Under the pieces are notes generated by a model. That model did no database searches and had not been told where the DNA came from. It was given only the letters and a program-made list of their open reading frames with translations. From Adenophora triphylla var. japonica (taxonomy: Eukaryota; Streptophyta; Magnoliopsida; Asterales; Campanulaceae), in the NCBI GenBank assembly GCA_022495995.1, contig JAFEMH010000975.1, positions 248,001-312,000 on the forward strand: a stretch of DNA of 64,000 nucleotides. Reading direction: 5' to 3'. The position numbers and the translations under genes were made by a program. Of the stretch, positions 12,396-23,352 are shown one piece after another. Position 1 is the stretch's first letter; each line of letters starts with the position of its first letter.

Positions 12396-14246
12396 CATTA
12401 TCGGTCATATCAACATCAACATCATTGATATTAGTAGTTTTAATCTCGACCCCATCAACTCCCTCTCGCACCCACGATGCTTCTTCGTTAGCAACATTTT
12501 CATCCAGATTTTGTGAGCAAAATGGTACCAATTGTGGAATCGAATCTGAAACTTGTTTATCATCATTTGAATATATGTCAAAACTATCTCTTGGTGTAAT
12601 TCTCATCACAACTTTTCAATCACTTTCTATAGGATCTTTAACATACCAAACTTGCTCAGCTTGAGATGCTAATATGAATGGTTCATCACTAACTCGATTA
12701 TCCTTATACAACTTGTGATTGAAGTTTACAAGAGTAAATTTTTGCTCATCTTCCATCTTGCCTGTCCGTTTATCAACCCAATCACATTTAAACAATACAA
12801 ATCTTATTGAGTTGCTATAAGGAATTTCAAGGATCTCAATCAACTCCCCGTAGAAGTTAACATCCCCTACAATGGGATTATTATCCTTTCGGCTTGCAAA
12901 ACTTGTCACACTTGCATTTAGCATGACTCCACTATTTTGAGTTTTTCTCCGTCTATCGACATCCTTCACTCAAAATCGAAAACCATTTATTATGTAAGAC
13001 TTATACCGCCTCGCATCCATATGAGGACCCAATGCAAGACTTATAATTCTTTCGGGCACTACATCTTTCGTCGTGCATACCTTTTATAAAAAACAAAATT
13101 TAATAAGAAAATATTTAAAACGATAAATTGAAACTATTATATGAAAGTGGTTTCATACTTACATAATCCTTAAACCATCTAACAAACTTATCATTATGTT
13201 CTTTCTCAATAAGATGTCGTTGATTACGAGGTAGTGTCCCCCTCAAATGTGCACGATGCATTCTGAGCAGATTGAAAATATGAATTAAGTATTAATTTAA
13301 AATATAAAAGATATAAGGAATGTAAGCCTCATGTAAGGAATCACTTACTCTAGGTATTGTTCAACATCTTCAGTATTGAAAAGCACATATCTATGCGCTT
13401 GTACTCGTGTGATGTAATCAAGGGTAATTACCTCTTCTTTTCCTACAAAGCGGCCTAACTCATCACCTTCATCATCATTTCTTCTAGGACGATTGGACTT
13501 TGTCTCAATGTCATCCAAATATTGCGTACAAAAAGTCATGCATTCTTCAGCCACAATTGCCTTAGCTATGGAGGCCTCGGGATGGGCTCGATTTCGAACA
13601 TATAATTTTAATGTAAGTAGAAACCTACAAAAACATTTACTTATGCTAAAGCAGATGTAAAAAGTAATTTAACTTTTTTCAAAGTAAAGTTAATATGGAT
13701 GTACCTCTCTACCGGATACATCCAACGAAATTGTATTGGGCCTGCTAGCAAGGCCTCCTCGGCTAAATGCACCGGCAAGTGCTCCATAACATCAAAGAAA
13801 GATGGTGGGAATATTTTCTCGAGAGCGCATAAAGTGTGACAAACCCATCCGATCTTGTATCTTTTCGAGATCAGCAAGTGTATTCACCTTTGAGGATAAT
13901 TGCCTAAAGAAATTTGCCAACTCAATGATGGCTTTTACAACAGAAGTAGGCAACGCTTTTCGAACAGCTAAAGGGAGTAGTTGTTGGAGCAAAATATGAC
14001 TATCATGGCTCTTAAGACCCCAAATAGCTCTTTCGTCTAGATGTACACAACGAGATATGTTTGACGAGTAGCCATCAGGGACTTTGACTCCCTTTAGAAC
14101 TTTCAAGAATGTGTCTTTATGCTTCTTACTCATTGTGAACTGAGTCGGAGGCATAATTTCTTTGCCATATGGAAGCGTTTGTAGATGCAATGGTTTTCGA
14201 ATGTTCATCTATTTTAGGTCTTTTCTTGCTTTATCATTATCTTTTG
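12396..14246 (-). pseudogene. CACTA transposase, C-terminal part (DUF4218 and DUF4216)
   Basis: Minus-strand frames carry two domains typical of plant CACTA transposases. At 13641-14208, LKSHDSHILLQQLLPLAVRKALP and flanking sequence match DUF4218. At 12616-12969, GELIEILEIPY, VLFKCDWVD and WYVKDP match DUF4216. A shorter frame at 13345-13554 (MTFCTQYLDDIETK) belongs between them. An in-frame stop precedes MNIRKPLHLQTLPYG near 14210, and frameshifts separate the blocks. The reading is cut at 12396 by the copia LTR. Not functional. Confidence 0.85.
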
Positions 14247-14251
14247 ATTTC

Positions 14252-15846
14252 TGATGGAGGAAAACTCCTTCTTGTAATAAAAACCGAGCAAGTGTACTCA
14301 CTACCGGTGTAGCAGTATGCAATTGCAGGGGTCGAATCCACAAAGACTCGTTGGTAAACAAATAAAGTGAAAGCAGTGAATTTTTGTAACCAAAGTTTAT
14401 AGATTTAATTTAAAACTAAGAGCATAAAATAAATAACTAAAACTAAATAAACGAGAAAACAGATTATGAGCAGAGATTCGTAGATTGGATTTCACTTTAC
14501 CATCATTCTATGCTCAATTTTATTTATAAAACATTAACTCAACTTCTAGGGTTCATTCACTTTTGCTAGGATCGACACGGTTAGGTGGCCGGATTACAAT
14601 CCTAAATATTCTCTTAATATTGTAAATTCTATTACGGTTCCACAATATGCCAAGAATACGTTAAGAACATCAGAATAAAATAACCTAACTTTGATCAGTT
14701 TCTATTACGGCCCGATTAAAGTTATTCAATTAATAGTGGTCTATGTATCAAAATCCCAAATTAATGGCGAATTCGATACCCAATTATTCAAAGATGAGTT
14801 CGTATCTTAACATACGTCTCGAATCCAAGAACAAGAAATTAAAATCTATTGATGAACTAGAAGGAATCAAATAGAAAGAATTAAAATATTAATGCATAGA
14901 AATCCGGTGAAGATCAAAACAATCTACAAATCTAATAAATTAGCTACTCATAATTTACAAAGATAAAAACCTGGATTGATGAATAATTCTTCTCTTCAAT
15001 TGTTCCAAAAGAAAAGCAAAAACAAAATATGATATATGATATGATAATCCTAATCTCCCTCGTGGCTGCTGGATATTTATAAAAAAGAATAGGGCAAAAG
15101 CTGTGACAAAATCGGTGGTCCAGGCAGAGAAAAGACGATTCTGCCCCTGTCTAATACGTCAAATTGATGCTGGAAACGACGTCGGAGCGCGGCCGCCCTG
15201 CTGGAAGCGCGGTCGCCCAAGTTGGCCGTAACTTTTGTTGTGGCGCGGCCGCCCTTGATTTCAAAGCTTGGCCCAGCGTGTTCATCCCTCCTGGCCCTTG
15301 CTTGGCCCAACCTTGGCCCAACTGCCTATCTCCTGGCCCCAAATGGCCCTTCTTCTCTCGGCCAGCACCAAGCAGTGGCCAGCCACATTGCTGCCTTGAT
15401 TTAGTACCACTTTTATTCGCTTCGTCCCGCGATTTTCTCTTCGCACTTTGATCGCTCTAATGAATTCTTTTGCACTTCGCTCTTTGGGATTTTATTTTTC
15501 ATTTAATCCCACGAATTTTTATAAATCAAATTCGTCCAAAATTTCCATAATTCCAGTTTAGTTCCTGAATTTTCCAATATTTCCATTTAGTCCTTGAACT
15601 TCAAAATGTCAGTTTAGTCCCAGATTTTTCAGAATTGCAATTTGATCCAAAAACTTCCAAAGTACGCTCCGATCCTCCATTTTGTCAGTAATTGCACTTC
15701 AACCCATAAAATGCACCTTTAATCAGCTCTATACCCTGTACTCATAAAATACTCACAAACCACATCAAATATACATAAAACTCGGGAATCAAACGCAAAG
15801 AAAGCCTAAAAGTGCATTATTTGGATGGGTAAATACACATCCATCA
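14252..15846 (-). repeat. 3' LTR of the Athila-like element
   Basis: 1595 bp. It has a TATAAATA box on the minus strand (15074-15081). Three copies of GCGCGG(C/T)CGCCC (15187-15198, 15207-15218, 15243-15254) lie about 106 bp upstream of it. A plus-strand open frame across 15164-15451 is a by-product of the GC-rich stretch. Confidence 0.92.
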
Positions 15847-17500
15847 AACACCCACAAACTAACCTTTTGCTCGTCCCGAGTAAAACAAAACTAAAAGAAG
15901 TAAAATACAGCTACTCTAACTACTAATAATAAAACATTAAAACAAAATAATATTTTTGGGATGTTCTATCAAAGATGAGTCATTGGCCATACAAGTCTCA
16001 GATCCTTACCAACACACATAATCAACAAGTGCCACCACAGTAATGGGATTACAATCACATTGAAGCATAAAACTCACAATTTTCCACCGCGGCCTGAATG
16101 ATGAATTAATTATGGGAGGTCACTGCCAACAACCTAAGATTGTTTATGGATTCACTAAGTGATGCTCTAAATCAATATGTCATAGACAGCACAACCCAAA
16201 AAAAGACACTCATATGCATATTTACACGATTGTCAACCCGGTTATCGATATTGAAAGAATAATATGGCTTAAAAGTTAAGTGCGAAAGATCGCAGGGCTA
16301 GGTTCATGGTTACAAATGAAGGTAAGGACATACGAACATAAGAAAGTGAAACTAGAAAGTCTTCTTGTAAAAATACATCCTCACTTTGATTATAATTCCT
16401 CCGCTCACCCTTATTACTTCCCAATGTGCCAACCCACAAACTAAAACTTTTTCATACATTGACATGTGGTTGAGCACATTCCATTACTTTCTTTGGTCAC
16501 ATTGAAACATAATTTCCACTTTACCATTAGAGAGGGCAAGGCTTCATTTTTTTCTTCTTTTTCTTTTCTTTCTTTTTTTTTGCTTTTTTTTTTTTTACTT
16601 TGCACAAATGTATCACAAAGAATGTGCATTTACTATTTTGCTCAAGCCCCTCTTTTCATTACATAACATGACCCTTTTCTTTATTTTCGTGACGAATTTC
16701 CACTCAACCCTTTTGTTTTTCAAAACATCCCCCAAAATATTCCCATTCATTCCCTAGTTTCACTTTCTTGAAAAGGTGAGAAAAATAGTGTATAAGTTAA
16801 AAGGGTGGGATAATGAAGGTACAAATGAAGGCGAATGGTGGTCTAGGATAACCTCCCACTTTGTGAGAGATTCCATTCTTTTTCAAGCTCAAACGGGTTC
16901 TAGCGGAAATTTTTTATATAAGTGACGAGAAAGTTTAAAGCTCACAAAAAGGGATTCAAAGAATAGCCATATATATCAAGTAACCTATTGACGTTTTATT
17001 GACAATCATGCAAACATGTTCTAGGGACCCCGAGAATACACAAAGTGATCCCATAAAAGGCACCTAAGTTGATGACAATGACCAAGAATATGATACGGAA
17101 GTGAGAGGTGGTGCAATCATAATTTAAATGTTTCAATGCAATCCCAATCACCACACTAATAATAGCACATGTGATTTTAAAATTAAAGCACACTCTAATC
17201 ATCACAGACTTTGGCCAACATCCCAACTATGTAAAGAATTTTTTTTTTAAAATTTTTCTATTTTTTTTAGAGGGTGACACTATATACACTCCCCTATAAA
17301 CCCACAAACTCGGAGAGTTGCCCACCCCCAAACTCAAAACATGCTATGTCCTCAGAGCACAGAGAACAAAAGTGTGCCTTGGGCTTAACGGATGGCAAGA
17401 CACTACTAAACAGTAATTAACATAAAAATAAAACATACCTCATTGGGTTGCCTCCCAAGCAGCGTATTTGATTAAAGTCGTTAGCCCGACTATGGTCCCA
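15847..17500 (-). other. Internal 3' region of the Athila-like element, no coding seen
   Basis: Between the 3' LTR and the protease frame there is 1.6 kb of A/T-rich sequence with no recognisable RT, RNase H, integrase or envelope-like frame. Short frames around 16441-16666 arise from a pyrimidine tract. The sequence next to the LTR (GTTTGTGGGTGTT on the minus strand) could serve as a polypurine-like tract. Confidence 0.6.
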
Positions 17501-17616
17501 AGCTTACTTGGCTTTTGCTTTGCGGCCTTTGGACCATCTCTTCTCCTCACGGGCACAAACGCCCTTCTCTTTCCAAATCAGCTCTCCATTGTCAACAAGT
17601 AGGGGTAAAGCCACAT

Positions 17617-18717
17617 TTATTTTTGAAACTTTACGCTTGTGCTTACCGCTCTTTCTTTTCTTTTTATTGGGGTTTCCACCCCCAAACTCAACTCTTTCAA
17701 CCTGCAAAATACCATCCTTGCAACCAAGATCAAGAGAGTTATCATGCACAAAAATAGTAGCAAATATAGAATCAGATAAATCACTATAACTCTCCCCATT
17801 AACTTTACGTTTTGAAGGCCCTTGTGGTAGATGTGATGGAATCGACTCTTTATGGGAGTCGTGTGGGTGTGATACGACCCGTTACTCCTAGAGTATTGGT
17901 CGGCCTTAATGTTACTAGCCATGGGATAAACGTCCGCATTATCCCCACTTTTCTCACATCCATTCACATCATATTTGACAATTGGTACATCAGTTAGGGC
18001 TCCTACAAAAATATCATTAAGGGGAAGGTTCTTGTCATTCTTAAACATAACAAACTTACATTCCTCCCCCATACCTCTCAAGGACACCACCCCTTGGCAC
18101 ACATCAATGGTGGCCTTAGTGTCAAACATAAATGGCCTCCCAAGCAAAATGGGAGTTTTCAGTTGTTCCTCACTTGATCCCTCCATACACATCACATAAA
18201 AGTCAATGGGGATAATGATTTTATCAATTTTAACCAACACCCCTTCAATAACCCCTAAGGGTCTTTTGATTGAGAGATCCGCCAATTGCAAGTCTCTCTT
18301 GGGTGGTTTCAACTCACATGCCCCCAAACTTCTAAAAACATGAAAGGGCATCACATTGACACTTGCCCCAAGATCCAACAAACCTTTAAAATTTTGGCCC
18401 CCTAAAGAAATTGGGATAGTGAAACACCCGGGATCTTTTTGAACATGATGAACTTTTTCATTCTCATTAACATCATCATTATTATCAAAACAATCAATAT
18501 TATCAAGAGAAGACAGAAATACCTCCTCAATTTCCTCACTTTCATCCCACACTGTCGTGATTGACTTTGCTTGCTCAGGTGAGTTTTTCTCTTTCATCAA
18601 CTCTTGGGCAACCTTCACAAGTTGCTCTACTTGTGTGCCCATCTTTTCAATCGCAGCTTCTGAATTTCTATTACTTTGCTGCACCTCCATCCTTAACTCG
18701 GATCGCCACTCTCCCAA
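17617..18717 (-). CDS. Retropepsin-like protease region of the Athila-like gag-pro
   Basis: A 366-codon frame. Its middle matches the aspartic protease of Athila elements: TIPISLGGQNFKGLLDLGASVNVMP carries the active site in the form D-L-G-A (usual D-T/S/L-G-A). PLGVIEGVLVKID and a PILLGRPF motif follow, with the distal DTKATIDV. It would process gag. The C-terminal quarter (after about residue 250) is unrelated low-complexity sequence, where integrase or RT should follow in an autonomous element. Whether a full gag-pro polyprotein is still translated is doubtful, because the upstream gag is split across frames. Confidence 0.75.
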   Translation of the reverse strand: MGEWRSELRMEVQQSNRNSEAAIEKMGTQVEQLVKVAQELMKEKNSPEQAKSITTVWDESEEIEEVFLSSLDNIDCFDNNDDVNENEKVHHVQKDPGCFTIPISLGGQNFKGLLDLGASVNVMPFHVFRSLGACELKPPKRDLQLADLSIKRPLGVIEGVLVKIDKIIIPIDFYVMCMEGSSEEQLKTPILLGRPFMFDTKATIDVCQGVVSLRGMGEECKFVMFKNDKNLPLNDIFVGALTDVPIVKYDVNGCEKSGDNADVYPMASNIKADQYSRSNGSYHTHTTPIKSRFHHIYHKGLQNVKLMGRVIVIYLILYLLLFLCMITLLILVARMVFCRLKELSLGVETPIKRKERAVSTSVKFQK

Positions 18718-18992
18718 GGCTCTTTATCATGTTGTCCAGGTGGTGGCACATGAAGAGGTTTCACTTGCTGATTATGATGGCCACCCCATGGATTGTAGTT
18801 GCCATATGGGTTACCTTGGGGTGGTGGCCTTGGTGCATATCCATTGAAAGCATGTGCCTGTTCATGATTATAAAAGAAATTTGCTGCACTTGGACACATA
18901 TTAGTCACATGAGATGATAAACCACAATTTGCACAATAATCAGTAATAACATTAGCACTCAAAGAAAAGTGCCACAGCAAATAATTTATCAA
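18693..18992 (-). pseudogene. Gag zinc-knuckle segment of the Athila-like element
   Basis: The frame contains YCANCGLSSHVTNMCP, a C-X2-C-X4-H-X4-C nucleocapsid knuckle. It is followed by a Pro/Gly/Asn-rich stretch (NPYGNYNPWGGHHNQQ) that is typical of Athila gag. It overlaps the protease frame by about 25 bp in another register. Confidence 0.75.
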
Positions 18993-19142
18993 ATTTACTA
19001 CTTAAGACTCGCAATTTGCTTGAAAAAGATTATCAGTAGCAGTCCAAATCTAATACCCCCTTGTTCTACCCTCAACTCTTTTGTTGAGAATTAGCACTCA
19101 ACATCTCGTATAACTCTTTAGTCTCGTCCGGGGTCTTGGCTC

Positions 19143-19379
19143 CTATCGAGCCTCCAAGCAAAGATTGTCAACCATTGATTGACCATTGTCATTCAAGCCA
19201 TCATAAAAGGCTTGGTTCAGTGAGGGTAGTGTGAAGTTGTGGTGGGGACACTGTATTAACATTGTATTAAATCTTTCCCATGCCTCATGAAAGGGCTCCC
19301 CACATCTTGGGAAAATGTCATCAATTTCGTCTAAAACTAGCCAACCGATGATGTGGGTAATATCTTTTAAGGAACACAT
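19143..19379 (-). pseudogene. Gag capsid segment of the Athila-like element
   Basis: The frame includes EPFHEAWERFNTMLIQCPHH and LNQAFYDGLNDNGQSMVD. This is the retrotransposon gag core of Athila/Ty3 elements. It is separated by stops or frameshifts from the N-terminal and knuckle segments. Confidence 0.75.
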
Positions 19380-19682
19380 CTTGCAATTCTACCCAAGTAC
19401 TAATGCCGCCGGTGCAAGCATCATCAACCATGTTTTAGCCACTCCCTTAAGAGTGTAAGGAAAACACTTCGGGCCTAATTTGCTCCTCGCTACTCCCTGT
19501 CTTAACAAAAAATTGAGCAACAACAAGAATATACTCTTTCAGAACATGAGTGCATCCTCGCCAGCAATCCGTGAAAGCTTGGCAACATGGTAAAGTATTG
19601 TCCTTTGACCTCTAGATTTTTGGTCAGACGGACAAAGACTATGCAAGAGGTAGATGTGTCTACCCTAGGTCTCAGAAATCAT

Positions 19683-19901
19683 TCATAGTTTGTGCCGGTG
19701 GTACGCCATCTCGGCTTTCTCTTCCTCTACCTCGGTGGTGGAGGGTTCTGATTCGATGTCCGAATCTGAAAAGAGAGGATTAAAGAGGGGATCGCCCTCA
19801 AATACTTCCTCAAGAAGCTTAGTGTCTTTAGCTTTATTAAGTCTATTTATGTTGTCGTTCAATGGCACCAATGTAGGCTTCAAAGAACGACGACCTTGCA
19901 T
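19683..19901 (-). pseudogene. Gag N-terminus of the Athila-like element
   Basis: A short frame starts at MQGRRSLKPTLVPLND, about 35 bp inside the primer site. It is acidic towards its end (STTEVEEEKAEMAYH). Its position fits the start of gag; the sequence alone is not diagnostic. Confidence 0.55.
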
Positions 19902-19935
19902 TCACTACCTAACCTACGTGTTTACTTGCAACAAG

Positions 19936-19953
19936 TCCCCGGCAACGGCGCCA
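19936..19953 (-). other. Primer binding site, tRNA-Asp type
   Basis: The plus strand reads TCCCCGGCAACGGCGCCA, identical to the 3' end of plant tRNA-Asp(GTC) with CCA. It lies six bases from the LTR. Use of tRNA-Asp is usual in Athila elements. Confidence 0.85.
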
Positions 19954-19959
19954 AAAACT

Positions 19960-21551
19960 TGATGGAGGAAAACTCCTTCTTGTAATAAAAACCGAGCAAG
20001 TGTACTCACTACCGGTGTAGCGGTATGCAATTGCAGGGGTCGAATCCACAGAGACTCGTTGGTAAACAAATAAAGTGAAAGCAGTGAATTTTTGTAACCA
20101 AAGTTTATAGATTTGATTTAAAACTAAGAGCATAAAATAAATAACTAAAACTAAATAAACGAGAAAACAGATTATGAGCAGAGATTCGTAGATTGGATTT
20201 CACTTTACCATCATTCTATGCTCAATTTTATTTATAAAACATTAACTCAACTTCTAGGGTTCATTCACTTTTGCTAGGATCGACACGGTTAGGTGGCCGG
20301 ATTACAATCCTAAATATTCTCTTAATATTGTAAATTCTATTACGGTTCCACAATATGCCAAGAATACGTTAAGAACATCAGAATAAAATAACCTAACTTT
20401 GATCAGTTTCTATTACGGCCCCGATTAAAGTTATTCAATTAATAGTGGTCTATGTATCAAAATCCCAAATTAATGGCGAATTCGATACCCAATTATTCAA
20501 AGATGAGTTCGTATCTTAACATACGTCTCGAATCCAAGAACAAGAAATTAAAATCTATTGATGAACTAGAAGGAATCAAATAGAAAGAATTAAAATATTA
20601 ATGCATAGAAATCCGGTGAAGATCAAAACAATCTACAAATCTAATAAATTAGCTACTCATAATTTACAAAGATAAAAACCTGGATTGATGAATAATTCTT
20701 CTCTTCAATTGTTCCAAAAGAAAAGCAAAAACAAAATATGATATATGATATGATAATCCTAATCTCCCTCGGTCAGCTTGGATATTTATAAAAAGAATAG
20801 GCAAAAGCTGTGACAAAATCGGTGGTCCAGCAGAGAAAAGACGATTCTGCCCCTGTCTAATACGTCAAATTGATGCTGGAAACGACGTCGGAGCGCGGCC
20901 GCCCTGCTGGAAGCGCGGTCGCCCAAGTTGGCCGTAACTTTTGTTGTGGCGCGGCCGCCCTTGATTTCAAAGCTTGGCCCAGCGTGTTCATCCCTCCTGG
21001 CCCTTGCTTGGCCCAACCTTGGCCCAACCGCCATCTCCCGGCCCCAATTGGCCCTTCTTCTCTCGGCCAGCACCAAGCAGTGGCCAGCCACATTGCTGCC
21101 TTGATTTAGTACCACTTTTATTCGATTCGTCCCGCGATTTTCTCTTCGCACTTTGATCGCTCTAATGAATTCTTTTGCACTTCGCTCTTTGGGATTTTAT
21201 TTTTCATTTTGACCCAGGAATTTTTATAAATCAAATTCGTCCAAAATTTCCATAATTCCAGTTTAGTTCCTGAATTTTCCAATATTTCCATTTAGTCCTT
21301 GAACTTCAAAATGTCAGTTTAGTCCCAGATTTTTCAGAATTGCAATTTGATCCAAAAACTTCCAAAGTACGCTCCGATCCTCCATTTTGTCAGTAATTGC
21401 ACTTCAACCCATAAAATGCACCTTTAATCAGCTCTATACCCTGTACTCATAAAATACTCACAAACCACATCAAATATACATAAAACTCGGGAATCAAACG
21501 CAAAGAAAGCCTAAAAGTGCATCATTTGGATGGGTAAATACACATCCATCA
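19960..21551 (-). repeat. 5' LTR of the Athila-like element
   Basis: 1592 bp, nearly identical to 14252-15846. TATAAATA box at 20783-20790 (minus). CG motifs GCGCGG(C/T)CGCCC lie at 20893-20904, 20913-20924 and 20949-20960, all three preserved against the other LTR. Confidence 0.92.
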
Positions 21552-21556
21552 ATTTC

Positions 21557-22722
21557 CCCGCAGTACCTAACAGAGTATGTAGCACATTATCACACACATT
21601 TTTTTTAATGTGCATAACATCAAGATTATGACGAACATGATTATTTGCCCAATATGGCAACTCAAAGAAGATACTCCTCTTTTTCCAATTGTGACACAAC
21701 TTAGGAACCTTTCTTTTCTCCAACTTGTCTTGTTGCTTCTCACCCTCTTCTCTTTTCTTCTTTTTAATAACATCTTCTATTTTATACTCTGTTTCCATAT
21801 TTTCAACTTGTTTAAGCAATTTTGTTCCAAACAATAACTTGGGCTTATCTCTCACTTCATGAGTACCATCAAAAGAGCTTTTATCCTTACGAAAAGCATG
21901 ACTCCTAGGCAAGAAGCGTCGATGACCAATATAACAATACTTGCCACCATGATCCAACCATCGTGCTTAAGGTCTCACATTGCAACAAGGGCAATCATAT
22001 TCACCTTTAGTGATCCATCCAGACAACATTGCATATGCAAGAAAGTCATTTATTGTCCATAATAGTGAAGCTCGTAAAGTAAACAACTCGTTCCTTGATG
22101 CATCATAAGTTGATATACCATCTTTCCACAATTCCTTCAACTCATCAATTAATGGTTGGAGATACACATCTATCTTGTTGCCCGGCCCTTTTGGGCCTAG
22201 AGTAAGCACCGACAAGAAGAAATATGGTTGTTTCATGCATAACCAAGGTGGAAGATTGTATGGCATAAGCACAACCGGCCAAGTACTGTGAGATATAGTC
22301 ATTGTTCTGAAATGATTAAATCCGTCAGATGCTAATCCAAATCTAACATTCCGAATTTCACTTGAAAATAATGGATAACGTTCATCGAATTCCTTCCACG
22401 CATGAGAGTCTGCAGGATGCCTCAGCACACCATCGTCAATTCTTTTCTCGGCATGCCATCTCATGAGTGTCGCGGTCTTAGATGACCAATACAACCTTTG
22501 CAACCTTGGCTTTAAGGGAAAATACCATACTTTCTTCATCGCTACCTGCTTGGGAAGTTTATTCTTGCCACTTATTTCCGCACCTTCACCGCTACCCCCT
22601 TCTTCTTGTTGCTTATATCTAGAGGCTCCACAAATTTCACATTTAGTAAGTTTTTCAGTTTCATTTCGAAACAACATACAATGATTAATGCACGCGTCCC
22701 ACGTTTTATAACTAAAACCCAA
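21557..22722 (-). pseudogene. CACTA transposase, tnp2 (Transposase_21) domain
   Basis: Two minus-strand frames (21967-22722 and 21511-21957) match the plant CACTA tnp2 transposase. The first has CEICGASRY, VWYFPLKPRLQRLY, MRWHAEKR, HPADSHAWKEFD and DYCPCCN-like motifs. The second has FELPYWANNHVRHNLDVMHIKKNVCDNVLHTLLGTAGK. A stop separates them at about 21960. The right frame runs into the Athila-like LTR at a Gly-Lys pair, and the DUF4218 part resumes on the other side in the same frame once the insertion and one ATTTC copy are discounted. Confidence 0.88.
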
Positions 22723-23139
22723 ATCCGTTAGTCATCTTGTACGCCTCACGATAGGAACTTGGCACTTTCGCCGACCGAGGCAATGCCCTAATGAAAATTT
22801 TTAATAAAGAAGTAAATCCCTTATCGGCCACTCGATAATTAGCCTTCCAAAGGCATAAGTTCTACAATAAATGAGAGTACCGTAAACTTATCACACCCTT
22901 CCCACAAGGCTTGATCAAGCATCTCTCAAAAGTCTAAGAAACTTTGCGGTGGATGCATCCGATTGTACGATTTCTTCAATTCCCGGGCCGGTTACTATCC
23001 GGCATACCCATCCCTTCATGTACCATTCGCCTCATACAATCTTGCACGCCCAATTCAATTTAAATGCCATCTTCAGTTGTCCTATCATTATTATCATTCT
23101 TATACGCCGAAATGTACTCTTTCCCGTGCCTAATCCAAT

Positions 23140-23352
23140 TCTTGTAATCTTTTTGAAATCCCACTTCAATACAATGTGATTTCACTGGCCAGCACGGTCT
23201 TTTTGGTAACGATTTGCGCATTTTTTACAAGGACAATATATTTCTTTAACACCAACAGACTATTTTGAGAATGCAAAATCGAGAAAGTTGTCAACCCCAG
23301 ACATATACTCATTTGAAATTCGATTATCCAAATCAATCCAACTTTTGTCCAT
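23140..23352 (-). pseudogene. CACTA transposase N-terminus (transposase-associated domain)
   Basis: From an ATG at 23350-23352 the minus strand reads MDKSWI, then a GVDNFLDFAF block, and after one in-frame stop YCPCKKCANR. This matches the transposase-associated domain at the start of tnp2-type proteins. At least two in-frame stops are present. Between this and 22722 only degraded coding is visible. Confidence 0.75.

Larger units (their letters stand above)
14252..21551 (-). mobile_element. Complete non-autonomous Athila-like Ty3-gypsy element
   Basis: Two near-identical LTRs (14252-15846 and 19960-21551) end in TGATGG...CCATCA. Perfect 5-bp target duplications, ATTTC, lie at 14247-14251 and 21552-21556. 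The tRNA-Asp primer site shows that transcription runs on the minus strand. The internal region is only about 4.1 kb and holds gag, a zinc knuckle and protease. I see no reverse transcriptase, RNase H or integrase. About twenty differences between the LTRs by eye (roughly 1.3%) point to a recent insertion. Confidence 0.92.

Noticed and set aside
15164..15451. Plus-strand frame of 95 codons, repeated at 20870-21156
   Set aside because: It is inside both LTRs of the Athila-like element and owes its openness to GC-rich promoter repeats.
16441..16666. Lys/Glu-rich and Phe-rich frames on opposite strands
   Set aside because: Both come from one pyrimidine-rich tract in the Athila-like element.
19936..19953. 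tRNA-Asp 3' end
   Set aside because: Only 18 nt including CCA, next to an LTR. It is a primer binding site, not a tRNA gene. The same holds for the tRNA-Arg match at 3433.
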